NCBI GenBank assembly: GCA_947000775.1
Contig: CAMQGK010000297.1
Coordinates: 633,001 to 697,000, forward strand
From: Pterois miles
Taxonomy: Eukaryota > Chordata > Actinopteri > Perciformes > Scorpaenidae
Reading direction: 5' to 3'
Length of the DNA: 64,000 nt
Shown piece by piece: positions 13,501 to 24,577 of this stretch (position 1 is the stretch's first letter; each line of letters starts with the position of its first letter). Position numbers and translations under genes: made by a program. A model generated the notes under the pieces. The model searched no databases and was not told the origin of the DNA. It saw only the letters and a program-made list of their open reading frames with translations.

Positions 13501-14961
13501 TGTGGAGAGGAGGGGTCGTGTTGCTGGCTCTATCTGCCATGAAGAGGAGGTCATGTTGCTGGCTCTATCTGTTTGGTGTGGAGAGGAGGTCGTGTTGCTG
13601 GCTCTATCTGTTTGGTGTGGAGAGGAGGTCGTGTTGCTGGCTCTATCTGTTTGGTGTGGAGAGGAGGTCGTGTTGTTGGCTCTATCTGTTTGGTGTGGAG
13701 AGGAGGTCGTGTTGTTGGCTCTATCTGTTTGGTGTGGAGAGGAGGTCGTGTTGCTGGCTCTATCTGTTTGGTGTGGAGAGGAGGTCATGTTGCTGGCTCT
13801 ATCTGTTTGGTGTGGAGAGGAGGTCGTGTTGCTGGCTCTATCTGTTTGGTGTGGAGAGGAGGTCGTGTTGTTGGCTCTATCTGTTTGGTGTGGAGAGGAG
13901 GTCGTGTTGCTGGCTCTATCTGTTTGGTGTGGAGAGGAGGTCGTGTTGCTGGCTCTATCTGTTTGGTGTGGAGAGGAGGTCGTGTTGCTGGCTCTATCTG
14001 TTTGGTGTGGAGAGGAGGTCATGTTGCTGGCTCTATCTGTTTGGTATGGAGAGGAGGTCGTGTTGCTGGCTCTATCTGTTTGGTGTGGAGAGGAGGTCGT
14101 GTTGCTGGCTCTATCTGTTTGGTGATGCCGGGAAGCTAGTTGACATCCTTTTTGTCATATGGATTGTCTATGTTGTATTTTCATTATGTTGTTACTCTGT
14201 AACACAACACAACATCTATTGCACATCTGTCCATCCTGTAAGCAAACAAAATTGACTTGACTTTGAAGGTTTTTTTTTTTTAAGAAAAAAATGAACACTT
14301 CATGATCAATATTGGAAATGTAAAACATTTCCTGGTTCCATCAAATGAATGATTTTGTGGTTGTTCTCTGTTTAATATAATGGTAAATTGAATGTATTTA
14401 GGTTTTGGATTGTTGGCCAGACATAAGCATTTTAAAGATAACATCCAGGAAACTGTAACAGGCATGTTTCATTATTTGCCAGCATTTCAAAGACCCCATT
14501 AATAACTGATTAATAAAGAAATGGATTAATAAACAATCAGAACAGGTTTCCTACCTGCTGGGGCTGACTTGGAGGCTCAGCATCCCAGCCGCTGCTCTGT
14601 CTCTCTTTGTTCAACACTATTTTGACGACAGGAGAAAACCTCTCGGCTGCTGGAGGATAAAACACTGAGGAAGAAAAACAACAACACACCACGTTTTAGA
14701 GGCGGGCTGCAGACAGACACCTGACGCCAGGAAGTAGACCCCCCCACCTTTCCTCCTGGCTCTCATCCTGGTCCTCCTCAGCTCTGCCTCCATCACCTCA
14801 CTTTTCCTCTTCAGCAGGTCGATGTCCCGCCGGCTCTGGCTCACCTCCAGCCGGAGCACCGCGCAGCTGTCATCCACACGCCGGTTTATCTCCGCCACAG
14901 CCGCCTTGGCCAAGACCTCCATGACGGACAGCAGCTGGCTCTGGAAGCCGCAGTTCTCCAT
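9559..14961 (-). CDS. ZNF gene 1: C2H2 zinc-finger protein, four coding exons, 458 aa
   Basis: Coding exons on the minus strand: 14961-14748, 14664-14555, 12209-12110 and 10511-9559. All junctions are GT-AG with phases 1, 0 and 1, and the sum (1377 nt) is a whole number of codons. I chose the ATG at 14961 because it aligns with the starts of the three sister genes (short leader, QSQL, then MEVLAKAAVAEI); an in-frame ATG lies upstream at 15009. Residues about 1-71 are the helical N-terminal module. The second exon codes for a linker and the third contains MLIKEECAEED, a sumoylation-like motif. The last exon has VVKHENEEEPDE, then GHLWSSSL, and three C2H2 fingers at about 379-458 with TGEKPF and SGEKPY linkers. 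Expected to be a nuclear DNA-binding regulator; target unknown. It is the only minus-strand member of the cluster. Confidence 0.85.
10548..10987. mobile_element. MITE family C in intron 3 of ZNF gene 1
   Basis: Starts AAAAGGGGACATCAG with AAACTCACTTTTTCAGTG just inside, and ends ACACATGTCCCCTTTAA, so the ends are inverted copies of TTAAAGGGGACAT. The right-hand half (AACATTACAGCCTGTAAACA and following) matches the copy at 15664-16090. Confidence 0.7.
11095..11735. mobile_element. dispersed repeat carrying two precursor units of the minisatellite
   Basis: The right end (GATTAATTGTGCAGCCCTA) is the family B end in inverted orientation; the left end is less clear. Inside, at about 11363-11445, two imperfect units of GGAGAGGAGGTCRTG with CTGGCTC or CCGGCTC are followed by TTGACATCC and then GTCATATGGATTGTC. 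The same downstream sequences follow the long array at 14123-14190. Confidence 0.6.
12110..12209 (-). CDS. ZNF gene 1, exon 3 (IKEE exon)
   Basis: A 100-nt exon too short to be obvious by length. The acceptor GTTGCAG precedes TGTGCAGACGTG and the donor is CTGA before GTAAG. It codes for EAQHMLIKEECAEEDMW and following residues. It corresponds to exon 57901-57994 of ZNF gene 4, which has FTIKEESPDEMLW in the same place. IKEE fits the sumoylation consensus. Confidence 0.75.
12528..14122. repeat. minisatellite, 39-bp and 35-bp units, about 1.6 kb
   Basis: Two contiguous unit types share GGTCGTGTTGCTGGCTCTAT. Type A continues CTGTTTGGTGTGGAGAGGA (39 bp) and type B continues CTGCCTTGAAGAGGA (35 bp). 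The left half mixes A and B with point changes. From about 13560 to the end it is almost pure A. There are no unique spacers. Because 39 is a multiple of three, long open frames appear in several frames and on both strands; these are a by-product. It lies in intron 2 of ZNF gene 1. Confidence 0.95.
14123..14250. repeat. right flank of the minisatellite, homologous to 11441-11560
   Basis: GTTGACATCC and GTCATATGGATTGTC match the sequence downstream of the two-unit precursor at 11363-11445, except for about 50 extra bases in the other copy. Confidence 0.6.
14555..14664 (-). CDS. ZNF gene 1, exon 2
   Basis: A 110-nt exon: acceptor ending CAG, then TGTTTTATCC, with donor CCCCAGCAG before GTAGG. 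It enters in phase 1 and leaves in phase 0. It codes for a linker rich in Pro, Ser and Gln (ending PPSQPQQ) with no domain. It occupies the same place as the 62-nt exon 55483-55544 of ZNF gene 4, without clear sequence similarity. Confidence 0.7.
14748..14961 (-). CDS. ZNF gene 1, exon 1: N-terminal KAAVAEI module
   Basis: Codes for MENCGFQSQLLSVMEVLAK, AAVAEINRRVDD, then VLRLEVSQSRRDIDLLKRK and a basic tail, ending AAAG before GTGGGG. The heptad-like leucine and valine spacing predicts one or two amphipathic helices, perhaps a dimer. The same module starts ZNF genes 2, 3 and 4. Confidence 0.85.
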
Positions 14962-15361
14962 GTTGACGCCAACTTCAGCTTCTTGTTCCAAACCAATAAA
15001 CACGTTCACCTGTACGCGGCTGTAAGTGTCTCACTGTCAGGATTAATGAGTGCAGACTGTCGGTCAGAGGAGCTGGAGATAACCGACTGCGCTGCAGCGT
15101 ACTACTGTTGTAAATGTCTTCCGCGGGTGGCAGGGGGGTTATAGGGTTGCTCGTTTTCATTACCGTGCTGTACGCACGGGCGGTGTCGCTCCCGCTCTGC
15201 TTTAGCTGGATCAAAAATAAAGAGTGATTTTACTAACGTATTTCAGACCTGTCTGTTATATTAAATTAAAACAAGCTGGGAAATATTTATGGATTTTTAA
15301 CGTAGCAGTGCTGTTAGTTTACTGTTATTTCCGCCACTTGGGGACAACCAGGAATACAGAA

Positions 15362-15450
15362 CAAGGTTACCGTAATAACGTCACTTGTTGTATTACCGTA
15401 AATATCAGTCTACATCCGCACCAAGCAGCGGAAGTCACGCTCCACACTCA
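15362..15450 (-). promoter_or_regulatory. candidate promoter segment of ZNF gene 1
   Basis: Read on the minus strand it contains an ETS-like TTCCG, then TTTACGGTA at 15402-15394, TGACGTTATT and a second ACGGTAA. TTTACGGTA also lies upstream of ZNF genes 3 and 4. The site is about 430 bases before the ATG at 14961. Promoter role is inferred from position and recurrence only. Confidence 0.4.
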
Positions 15451-15663
15451 GTTCAGGCAAAACAAGCAACTTGCTATTACAGCAAAATATTTAATTTTCC
15501 TGGCTAAAAACATCAATAATGACCTTAAATTATGTGTTGATGTCGATACACTGCAGCCACATATTCAAGCATTATCAATATGTCATTACTAAGCTTATAT
15601 GAAGATGTAGATCTCAAGTTTGTGAGCAGAAATGACAATATTTTACTTATTTTTTTACTCTGT

Positions 15664-16090
15664 AAAGTTTAAAGGTCCCAAATTGTAAAATGTTAGATTT
15701 ACATGTTTTTTTTAAAATGAAGAAACAGGTTTAAGTGCTGTGTAAATACTGTGAAAATATCAATCTATGCAGAAGTACACACAGCTCGTATTTAGAAAGT
15801 GTACCCTTGAAACAAGCCGTCAGGATTTCTGCACATTTTTGTTACAAATATATAATATTTATACAAATTTCACAGTTTTAAACATAAACATTCCCAGTGG
15901 GTCCCAGCTGATTTCCTGTTGTGATGTATGTGAATGACATCAGCTGACAGGACAGACGGAGGGCGAGTACAGGCATATAGAGGCAAACAGTATGAGGAAA
16001 ATAAAGTGTTTTTGAACATTACAGCATGTAAACATGTTCTCGTAGAAATCTAAAATACATGTATGAACCTAAAAAGGAGCACAACATTGG
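15664..16090. mobile_element. MITE family C-like copy, diverged
   Basis: The segment at about 15985-16070 (CAGTATGAGGAAAATAA, CATTACAGCATGTAAACATG) matches 10875-10965. The left half differs, so this is a diverged relative. No coding potential. Confidence 0.55.
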
Positions 16091-18385
16091 ACCAGTAAAG
16101 TCAAGTCTTGATGGCGCATTAGAAAGTGTGAAACCCACAAGCATTTATTAATTAATGGATTACCAACATGGACATCTGCATCTACAAAAGGCAATCCACA
16201 GGTTGCTATTAATGGCTTATAAAACACTGGCATGTGCTTCATTAACCATTCCTAAAGCCATCGGTGACATCTTATAAAGACTTAAATAAGGGGTTGGATT
16301 CATCACTTCGTTCCTGGATAAGGCCCAGGCAATAGGTACAGACCCAAACCACACAGAGCCACTGCGTACTACAGTATCACAGACTATTACAAACTACTAC
16401 AGTATTTTAGATGTTAATATCTTACTGTTACTCCATTTCAGTATTGCACTATAGTACACTAATTCCCAAGTAATATCAGTAATATTATTGAATGTCTAAA
16501 AAATGAGTAGAATATAACTAAGAACATTTATTACTGTGCTTAAGCACAATTTTGAGGTACTTGTACTTCACTTGAGTATTTACATTTTATGCTGTTTTAC
16601 ACTTCTACTCCACTACATCACCACCAGTACTACAGTAATGCCTGTACTTAAAAGTAAAATCTTAAAGGTATAACCTTTGTATTGGAGTATGTTTACATTG
16701 TAGTATTCCATGATTATTTACAGTAATTTGTTGTAGTTTGTGGTTTTGTGTTCCATAGTAATACTTTATGTTCTATGTACTAATTTGGTCATTTTTTGTA
16801 CTTTGGGATATGCTTTGTGCTTGTTTGCAGCAGATTATAGTGCCGGCTGTACTGTGTATTACTGTTTTCTAACATGTGGTCATTTGTGGTAATTTGTAGT
16901 TTATCTGTGGTAACTTTAGTTCATGTTGTATTATGATTTCTGGGTCTTCGGGATAGTTTTGCTTTGTAGTAATATGTAGCATGTTGATGTTTGCGGTGAT
17001 TGTACTCAATGGTGTGGTACAATGTATACGCAGGTATACAGAGTATTTCTGGCGGGTTACAGTATACCCACCTTTCAGCCAAAAAGCCATTGGAATATAT
17101 AGGAGTTTATACCCACTCCTCAGTAACCTATACCATCTACTAATACACCCACCTCATCAATGACCGCTACACCACTGATTGTACAAATACTTTCAGAGCT
17201 TTTCTCGTAATTTGTGGTACTTCTACAGTACTCACTAATGTCCTGGGTGTTGCTTTAGTTTGTAGGGGTTCATACTGGCATGTAGCATTGCTGTACAACT
17301 GACATAGTTAAAGGAAATGGGATGAAATTAGTTGACCTACATGTACATTTACTGTAAATTTCTTCTTTTTCTTGCATATATACTAAACTGATTTCCCTGC
17401 GCAGAGGCGGAGAAACTGTGGGCCACATACAGAGAGAAAGCACAAGAGAAGGAGAGACACTCAGGAAGTTAACAGGGGAAGTTTAGTGGTTTCTTGCGTC
17501 ATCATTTTATGCTGCTACTTGTGAGCCGATGCAGAGTGAAGGTAGGAACACTGGCTTTTTTTTATCTTCTTTTAGTTCCCCACGTTTCTACATTGAAAGT
17601 CTTTCACAAAAATGGACAGATAGGGAGGGATGGTGGACAGAAGGAGAGCAGTGGCAGGTGTCAGGAGGATGGAGGGGGTGGGGAGTGTGTTTGAATGTCT
17701 GTACGAGTCTATATGTTCAGGCTTAGAGAGCGCTTGACTTCCGCTGCAGTGAAAAAAAGAGGCCACAATGGCCGTGACATGCAGGCAGGGAGGACAGACG
17801 GGGCCCGTACTGAGCTCAGTCCTCTGGGTGGAGGTTTAGTTGGGTCTGCCGGCACAGCGAGACATTATGGTGTGATTGGATTGAAACAATCAGAGGCTCA
17901 CTTCACTGAATAGGAGAAGTACACGGGCAAGGGTGTGGCCTTTCATTCGAAAATAAATTGAGTGCATCAGGGGGGAAGTGGAGAGCCACATAAGCACACT
18001 GAGCATTCAGTGCAATTTGTTGTTTGATTTTGGAGGAGATTGTTGTCTGCAACGTGAACCTGCAACATGAAGAAACTTTTCTGCTTTTGCAGTGTGGAAG
18101 ATAAACCAAAGTATGTCCTAACCCTCCAGCTTTAACATATCCACTCCAATGCAAGGCAGCTGACAGAGGAAGCAGCCTGCACCCAATAACATGCACTGAA
18201 GCAAAGGAAGCAGAAGCAGCACAGCCAGATCTGTGAAATGTGCAGCACCTCTACAAAGCCAGTGTCACATTAACCGAGTTGGGCAACACATCCAGCAGCC
18301 GCACAGACAGCCAGTCGGTCTGACGGTCACAGACGGAGCAGCTCGGGCTGGTCTGAATGTGAGGGGTAACAGCAGACAGGAAGAC
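16091..18385. other. intergenic and presumed 5' region of the RhoGAP gene
   Basis: No coding exon recognised. A CTGCGCAG acceptor-like site near 17404 followed by a GA-rich stretch, and the denser GC sequence from about 17800, could be 5' untranslated exons, but splice evidence is weak. The base composition shifts near 18200, just before the first coding exon. Confidence 0.4.
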
Positions 18386-21300
18386 ATGCGGAGAGTTCGG
18401 AGAAAAGGAGGGAACAAAGAGAAGGTGTTTGGATGTGACCTGCTGGATCACCTGACTGCCTCCTCTCAAGAGAGTAAGTGAACAGACTCATTCCTGCAAC
18501 CATTTCCTCCATGACAGGCACATTGCAACTCACATTAACACCATTATGTGCAGAAAAATAGCAAAAATGTGTCTGTAATCTCACCAGAAACAACAGTGTT
18601 GTCAAACCATAGACATCTGAATAACTACTAAAATAACAATGTGTGTATACATATGGATATATAGTCTTCATTAATCTGGTATAATTGAAATGTTACTCAG
18701 TGTGTTTTTGTGAATATTTCAAAATGACATCCTCTAAATGTCACCTTACAGGAATGATGGATCTTTTTGAGTTAACAGCCCTATGTGGTTCGAACTTGTG
18801 TCATGGTTTTACTATGCTTGGTTTCTCATTTTGCAGTGGTGTTTCTCAGACAGATATGAGGTCAAGAAAAGACTTACATAAGTACATGTTCAATTATTTT
18901 CTTTGTTAAGACTCATACCACTCACCATTAACCATGCCAGGCTTACTCAAATGCTCTAAAGAGTAACTCTCGACACATTAAGGAGACTTTTCAGGTAGTT
19001 TTATGTTCTTTATGTTTTTGCCTGGGCTAGTATTTTCAAATCACCCAGAGCTCATAGCCTGCTGATGTTATACTCCTCAATATGCCCTCAAATGTTTTTC
19101 TGACAGTGGTTAGACATATTTTACCATTCAAATGAATCGTTAATCTCCCGTCATACTTGTGCAATTTGAACTGTGAAGATAGAGCTGAGCTGAGCCCTTC
19201 ATATCTACATAGGGGTCCTCTTCACGGAGTCCGCCATGTTTACAGTAGCCCAATAGAAGCTCTAGAGAGAGCCTTTCATGTTTTTATGTCACCTGAAGGC
19301 CACCGTAGTTGTCTGACATGCTCGTGAAACTGCAGTAACGTGCGGCGTTACCATGGCTTTGCACTCGGTGGCTCACGTTACTACAGTCATGGAAAGGGGA
19401 GGAATGTCATTCATTTTGTAGGTATTTGCTCATAAACCAGTGAACTTTGATCTCATGGTGACGCCAGAGGAAAACGTCAGATAATCACCAAAGTCAAGGG
19501 GATTCATCCTCTGTGGACCATGAATGTCTGTACGAAATTTCATGGCAATCCATTAAATGGTTGTCGAGATATTTCCATTGATAAATATGCTTATACAAAA
19601 TATTTTATTACATTTTAATTTATAGACTAGTCCTTATGTATGAACACATTTCTGGATATTTTGTCTGACATGGTTTTGATACTCATTATGATGTTAAAAC
19701 ATGTTTTTACCTGATATTTTGTTCATGACATATTTGGCATTCATCAGGAGATACATGCAATATGTGTCCTAAATACAACGTAATAAGAGATAACTGACGA
19801 CCATTTATAGAGGCACACAGACAACATACATACAAACTGAACTGTGCATGTACAGAGTAAACAAACTGAACATTTTGCATATTATTCTTATGTTACTATT
19901 CATTTCCTTAACTGTTTCCCACAGTTCCTCAGGTCTTGAAATGCTGCAGTGAGTTTGTTGAGAAACATGGAATCGTTGATGGCATCTACAGGTTGTCTGG
20001 AGTGTCGTCCAACATACAGAAACTAAGGTAAGTTTCTTTGAACATAAATCTGTGAACTTATATTCCACTTAACAAGGTCTGTGTGTTGTGTTGATATACT
20101 CTAAAGCGAATCTATGTGTGCATACCATCAGGGGTGAGTTTGAGAGCGACGGGAGTCCAGATCTGAACAAGGACCTGTACCTGCAGGACATCCACTGCGT
20201 CAGCTCTCTGTGTAAAGCTTATTTCAGAGAGCTGCCAAACCCTCTGCTCACATACCAGCTGTATGACAAGTTCGCTGTGAGTGGCTGAGACACAATTTCT
20301 CCCCTCCTATGTGTTCATGGGGAGTACTAGACTGATCACAGGGTATAAAGTACCTACCCTGCGAGTAAAGTATGGAATATATGAATCACAATAAGTCCAG
20401 ATCTCCCTACGTGCCATATTTCCCACAGTTAAATTAATGTAAAAGGGATACATTCTGATTGAAACATATGTCTGTGTTATAGGAGGCAGTGGCCATCCAG
20501 CTGGAGGAGGAGAGGCTGGTAAAGATCAGAGATGTGCTGAAAGAACTACCAGCACCTCATTACAGGTACAGTCCTGTATTTCAGTCTCAGGGCCTCTTTT
20601 ATTCATCACATGTAGCTTTCCAAACAAAGCCTCATTAATACATCTTCAACCGGTAATCCCATTAGGGGTCGCGGTGAGGCTGGAGCTGATCCCAGCTGGC
20701 ACTGGGCGAAGGCGGGTTCATCCTGGACAGGTTGCCAGTCCATCGTAGGGCACATAGAGATAGACAGCCATTCACACTCACTTTCACGTCTACGGCAGTT
20801 TAGAGTCTTCAATTAACCTAAACTGCATGTCTTTGGACTGTGGGAGGAAGCCGGAGAACCCGGAGAAAACCTACGCTTAGAGGGAGAACATGCAAACTCT
20901 AGACAGAAGGACCCCAAGCTGGATTCAAACCTGTGACCCTGTTGCTGTGAGGCGACAGTGCTAAGCACTGCACCACCGTGCAGCCCCAAACGTAGCCTAC
21001 ATAACTTAAAAAAACTTGTCTTTTCTTCACTGAGGAAGCAGGTGACACAGTCTGTATATGTCTGTGGTTATACCGTCCAGAGGGTACTTGAACTTTAGAT
21101 ACATTTTCAGGGTTTCACAGACTATTAGGAAAACGGGGGCATCCAATGCTGCCTGTCTGTTTGTTCAGAGAACAGATTTTAGGGCTGTGCACCCGATTCA
21201 GCTGTTATCAGGCCATTAAATAGGCGTTATCAGCTGTCATAAGCACCATAGATGTGGGTCAATAGGGGCCTGCCACGTCTACCATGTTGTAAAACTGAAT

Positions 21301-24300
21301 GAAACATTACATTTTGAACACAAAATGGCTTCTTCAGGTTTAGTCAACAAAACCACTTGGTTAAGTTAAGGGAAAATGATCATATTTGGCTTAAAATAGC
21401 TATGTTTCAGAAGCAAAAGTGAAACTTAACGCTTGTGAACACCAAGACAACTACATGTTTTTGGTCTCGTGATGTGAAAACCATGTGTTCCCATCATCGT
21501 CCCTGACCTCTATGTGACACGGAGTTTCACTTGGTCTTTACTGTAGCGCCTGACTTTGACTTTTGCTCCTGTCATAAGATACTGCCACTGGAGGTCGCTG
21601 TTCTTTTATACCGTCTTTCAGTGATCTACCATGCGAATAGATGATAAAACCTATTAAGTGTTGTAGACCCCTATTGACCCACATCTATGGGGCTTATAGT
21701 GGCAGATAACACCTATAGACTGATAACAGTCTCACTGGCTGTTTATGAAGCCAGGTAGGTTGGGGATTGGTTAGACCCCCATTTGTCCTGAGAAACTCAG
21801 TAAGATAAGATTTTGGTTGTTAAAGTAATTAACAGTCATCAACATAGAAATAAACAATTTAGCCAGTTTTTGAAGGCTTTTATTTTGCTTTTCACTCATT
21901 GAATATAAAGTCCCAGTGAGAAACAGAGTATTTGAGCAATGTACAGGTCCTTTGCATTTGACTGGGCCACTAAAACGGGGAGCGTGATATGGAGCCACTG
22001 GCTCCACCCACACCTCCTGGTTCACTACAAGTTGTAGATGAACTGATGGATGGATGGATGGATTAACTGAAAATAATCATTTTAAAACCCAGAAAATAAT
22101 AAGTTAAAAAAAAATCAGAATCTCGTGGGAATCAAACCCTGCTCTCCTTGGTGAAAGTAGTTTGACCCATTAGTCCACCACAACTCTCTACTTGTATATA
22201 TGTTTTCACTCTTCACTCTTCACATACTACTAATACTACTACAGCTACTATTAAATCTTTGGGCAGGAAGCCACTCGGCTAACTAATGATTGTTAAATTA
22301 AGTAGCACATGCAACTAGGCTGGATAGCTAGCATGTGACTCAAATAGACACTCCGTATAGTTAAATAGGTGCACAGTATGACAGGAGATGTGATCTAAAA
22401 GGGGAAAGAGACATTTTTCATTTCATCTCGACTTTAAGGTTTCACTTTCTTTCTTTTGCCTTCAGGACTCTGGAGTTTCTGATGCGCCATCTTGTCAGAA
22501 TGGCCTCATATTCCTCAGAGACCAACATGCACTCCAGGAACCTGGCCATCGTCTGGGCCCCCAATCTGCTCAGGTTTGCTAATATTATAATATATAATAA
22601 TACATATCTGGTGAGGTGCCTTTGAGCCACACTCTGCCCTGAAAATATACACAAGCCATTTGTGTTTCAGGGGGACATGAGGCAGGATTAATATGTAATT
22701 ATGCTGTGTGTAATTTCATAACTATTTATTAAGCTCTTGATTATACAGTATTAAAATTTAACTAGAGATATTTCTTGTTTGATGACATTATAAATTATTA
22801 GATGTTGATGTCTTCATTTTCCTTCACTTTCTTTCTAATTTTTTTCTAGCTTTCATTAATTTTATCCATTTATTCCTTTGCCGATGTTCATCTTTGCTTC
22901 TTCCAACATAGATTTAATTTGTTCCTTTGAACAATCAGTAAATCAATCAATCAATCAATCAGTCAATCAATCTGTCTATTAAGGTCAAAGGACATTGAGG
23001 CATCTGGGTTTAACGGTACAGCAGCCTTCATGGAGGTCCGGGTTCAGTCCATTGTGGTGGAGTTCATCCTCACACACGTCCCTCAGCTGTTTCCTGAACA
23101 AGGTGACACACCAGCCTGATCAATTTCCATTTAGTTTCACTTATACTTAATTAATTATACCACACTGTATCACTGACTCACTTCTGCTGTCTTCAGGTGC
23201 CTCAGATGAGAGGAGGAAGTCCCTCCCCTCCCCGTCAGCAATATCCAATCAGGACGAAGGGTTTTTCAAGTCTCTTCCTACTCAGCATATTCCCCACTTT
23301 GGTAATATTAGTCCAGGAGATGGCCCCCTACCCATAAGGCCTTACCACGCTATCATTGAAGGCACTGACAAGTGAGTTGACTCATTTATTCATTATATGT
23401 GATCTGGCTGATAAGAAGTGTTTCATACAGAGGTCAAAGGTCGCCGGTGCAGTGACGTTTAAAATGCAGACATTTAGAGGACCTTATCTCATGTTAGGCC
23501 TGATTTCAGTGTGCAATATTTGTGGTGGAATGATACTTACAGTGTCTGTATTTCCTGTGTCTCGTTCAGGAGGAAAGGATCTCTCAAAGGCAGGAAGTGG
23601 ATGTCCATCTTCAACATCGGAGGACGATTCCATGACCCACGACGGAGGCACAAACACTCAGCCAAAGGTACAAAACCTCATTGTGGTTGTTAGTCCTAGT
23701 AGTTGCTCCAAACACTTGATTATTTCATTTTTTGATTACTCATCTCTGGCAAAGGAAGACATTTTCAGTTGAAAACTGACTATCATAATTACAGATATTG
23801 TGGCCTCTGTTAATTTCAAAGTTGGGGTTAGGAATATTTGATTCATGACTAAACTCCATCCATCCATCCATCGTCAACCGCTTATCCCGATAGGGGTGGG
23901 GGGGGGGGGGGGGGCGCCCCCAGGGGGGATAGGGGGGAGGGAGGGAACCTGGACAGGTCGCCAGTCCATCGCAGGGCACATAGAGACAGACAACATATAG
24001 ACAGACAACCATTGGTGCTCACATCCACACCTCGGGCAATTTAGGGGTACTTTGTTACCCTAAATAAAATATGTCTGAGGGGGAGGGAGCCGGGGCCCGG
24101 GGAAAACCCACGTTACAGGGGAGAAAAAACAAACTCCAAAAAGAAGAGCCGGAAGGTGGAATCGAACCTGCGACCCTCTTGGTGGGGGGGAAGAACACAC
24201 CGTGGAGCCCATGACTAAACTATATAACCAAATTCTTTGGTGCTTTTGGGGACTTTTTCCTAAATAAAATATGTCTGACACAGGAGGTTTAAACTTTGTT

Positions 24301-24536
24301 TCCTTATTCCCTATATTCTTTATATCTACGGTCTGTCTTGAATAATAGGTTCTTTGTTTCAGAGAAAGAGAGGCCTCCTTTGAGACCAGCAAGAAGCATG
24401 GACTCCCTCAGCACCCAGTCCTATCCTACTGAAGGTGCTGCTCTTGTTACACTTTTCACAACAGATTTAGTCAGAACGAGAAATAAATCTAAAAACGAAA
24501 ATAGAGGAGACTAATATTTAACACTGCAGACACCAA

Positions 24537-24577
<41 letters not shown>

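Noticed and set aside
12528..14122. CRISPR-like repeat array
   Set aside because: Units are directly joined with no unique spacers, and the DNA is from an animal nucleus.
12605..14255. Long open frames (up to 284 codons) in several frames and on both strands
   Set aside because: They are a by-product of a 39-bp minisatellite whose unit is a multiple of three. No start context, splice logic or conservation.
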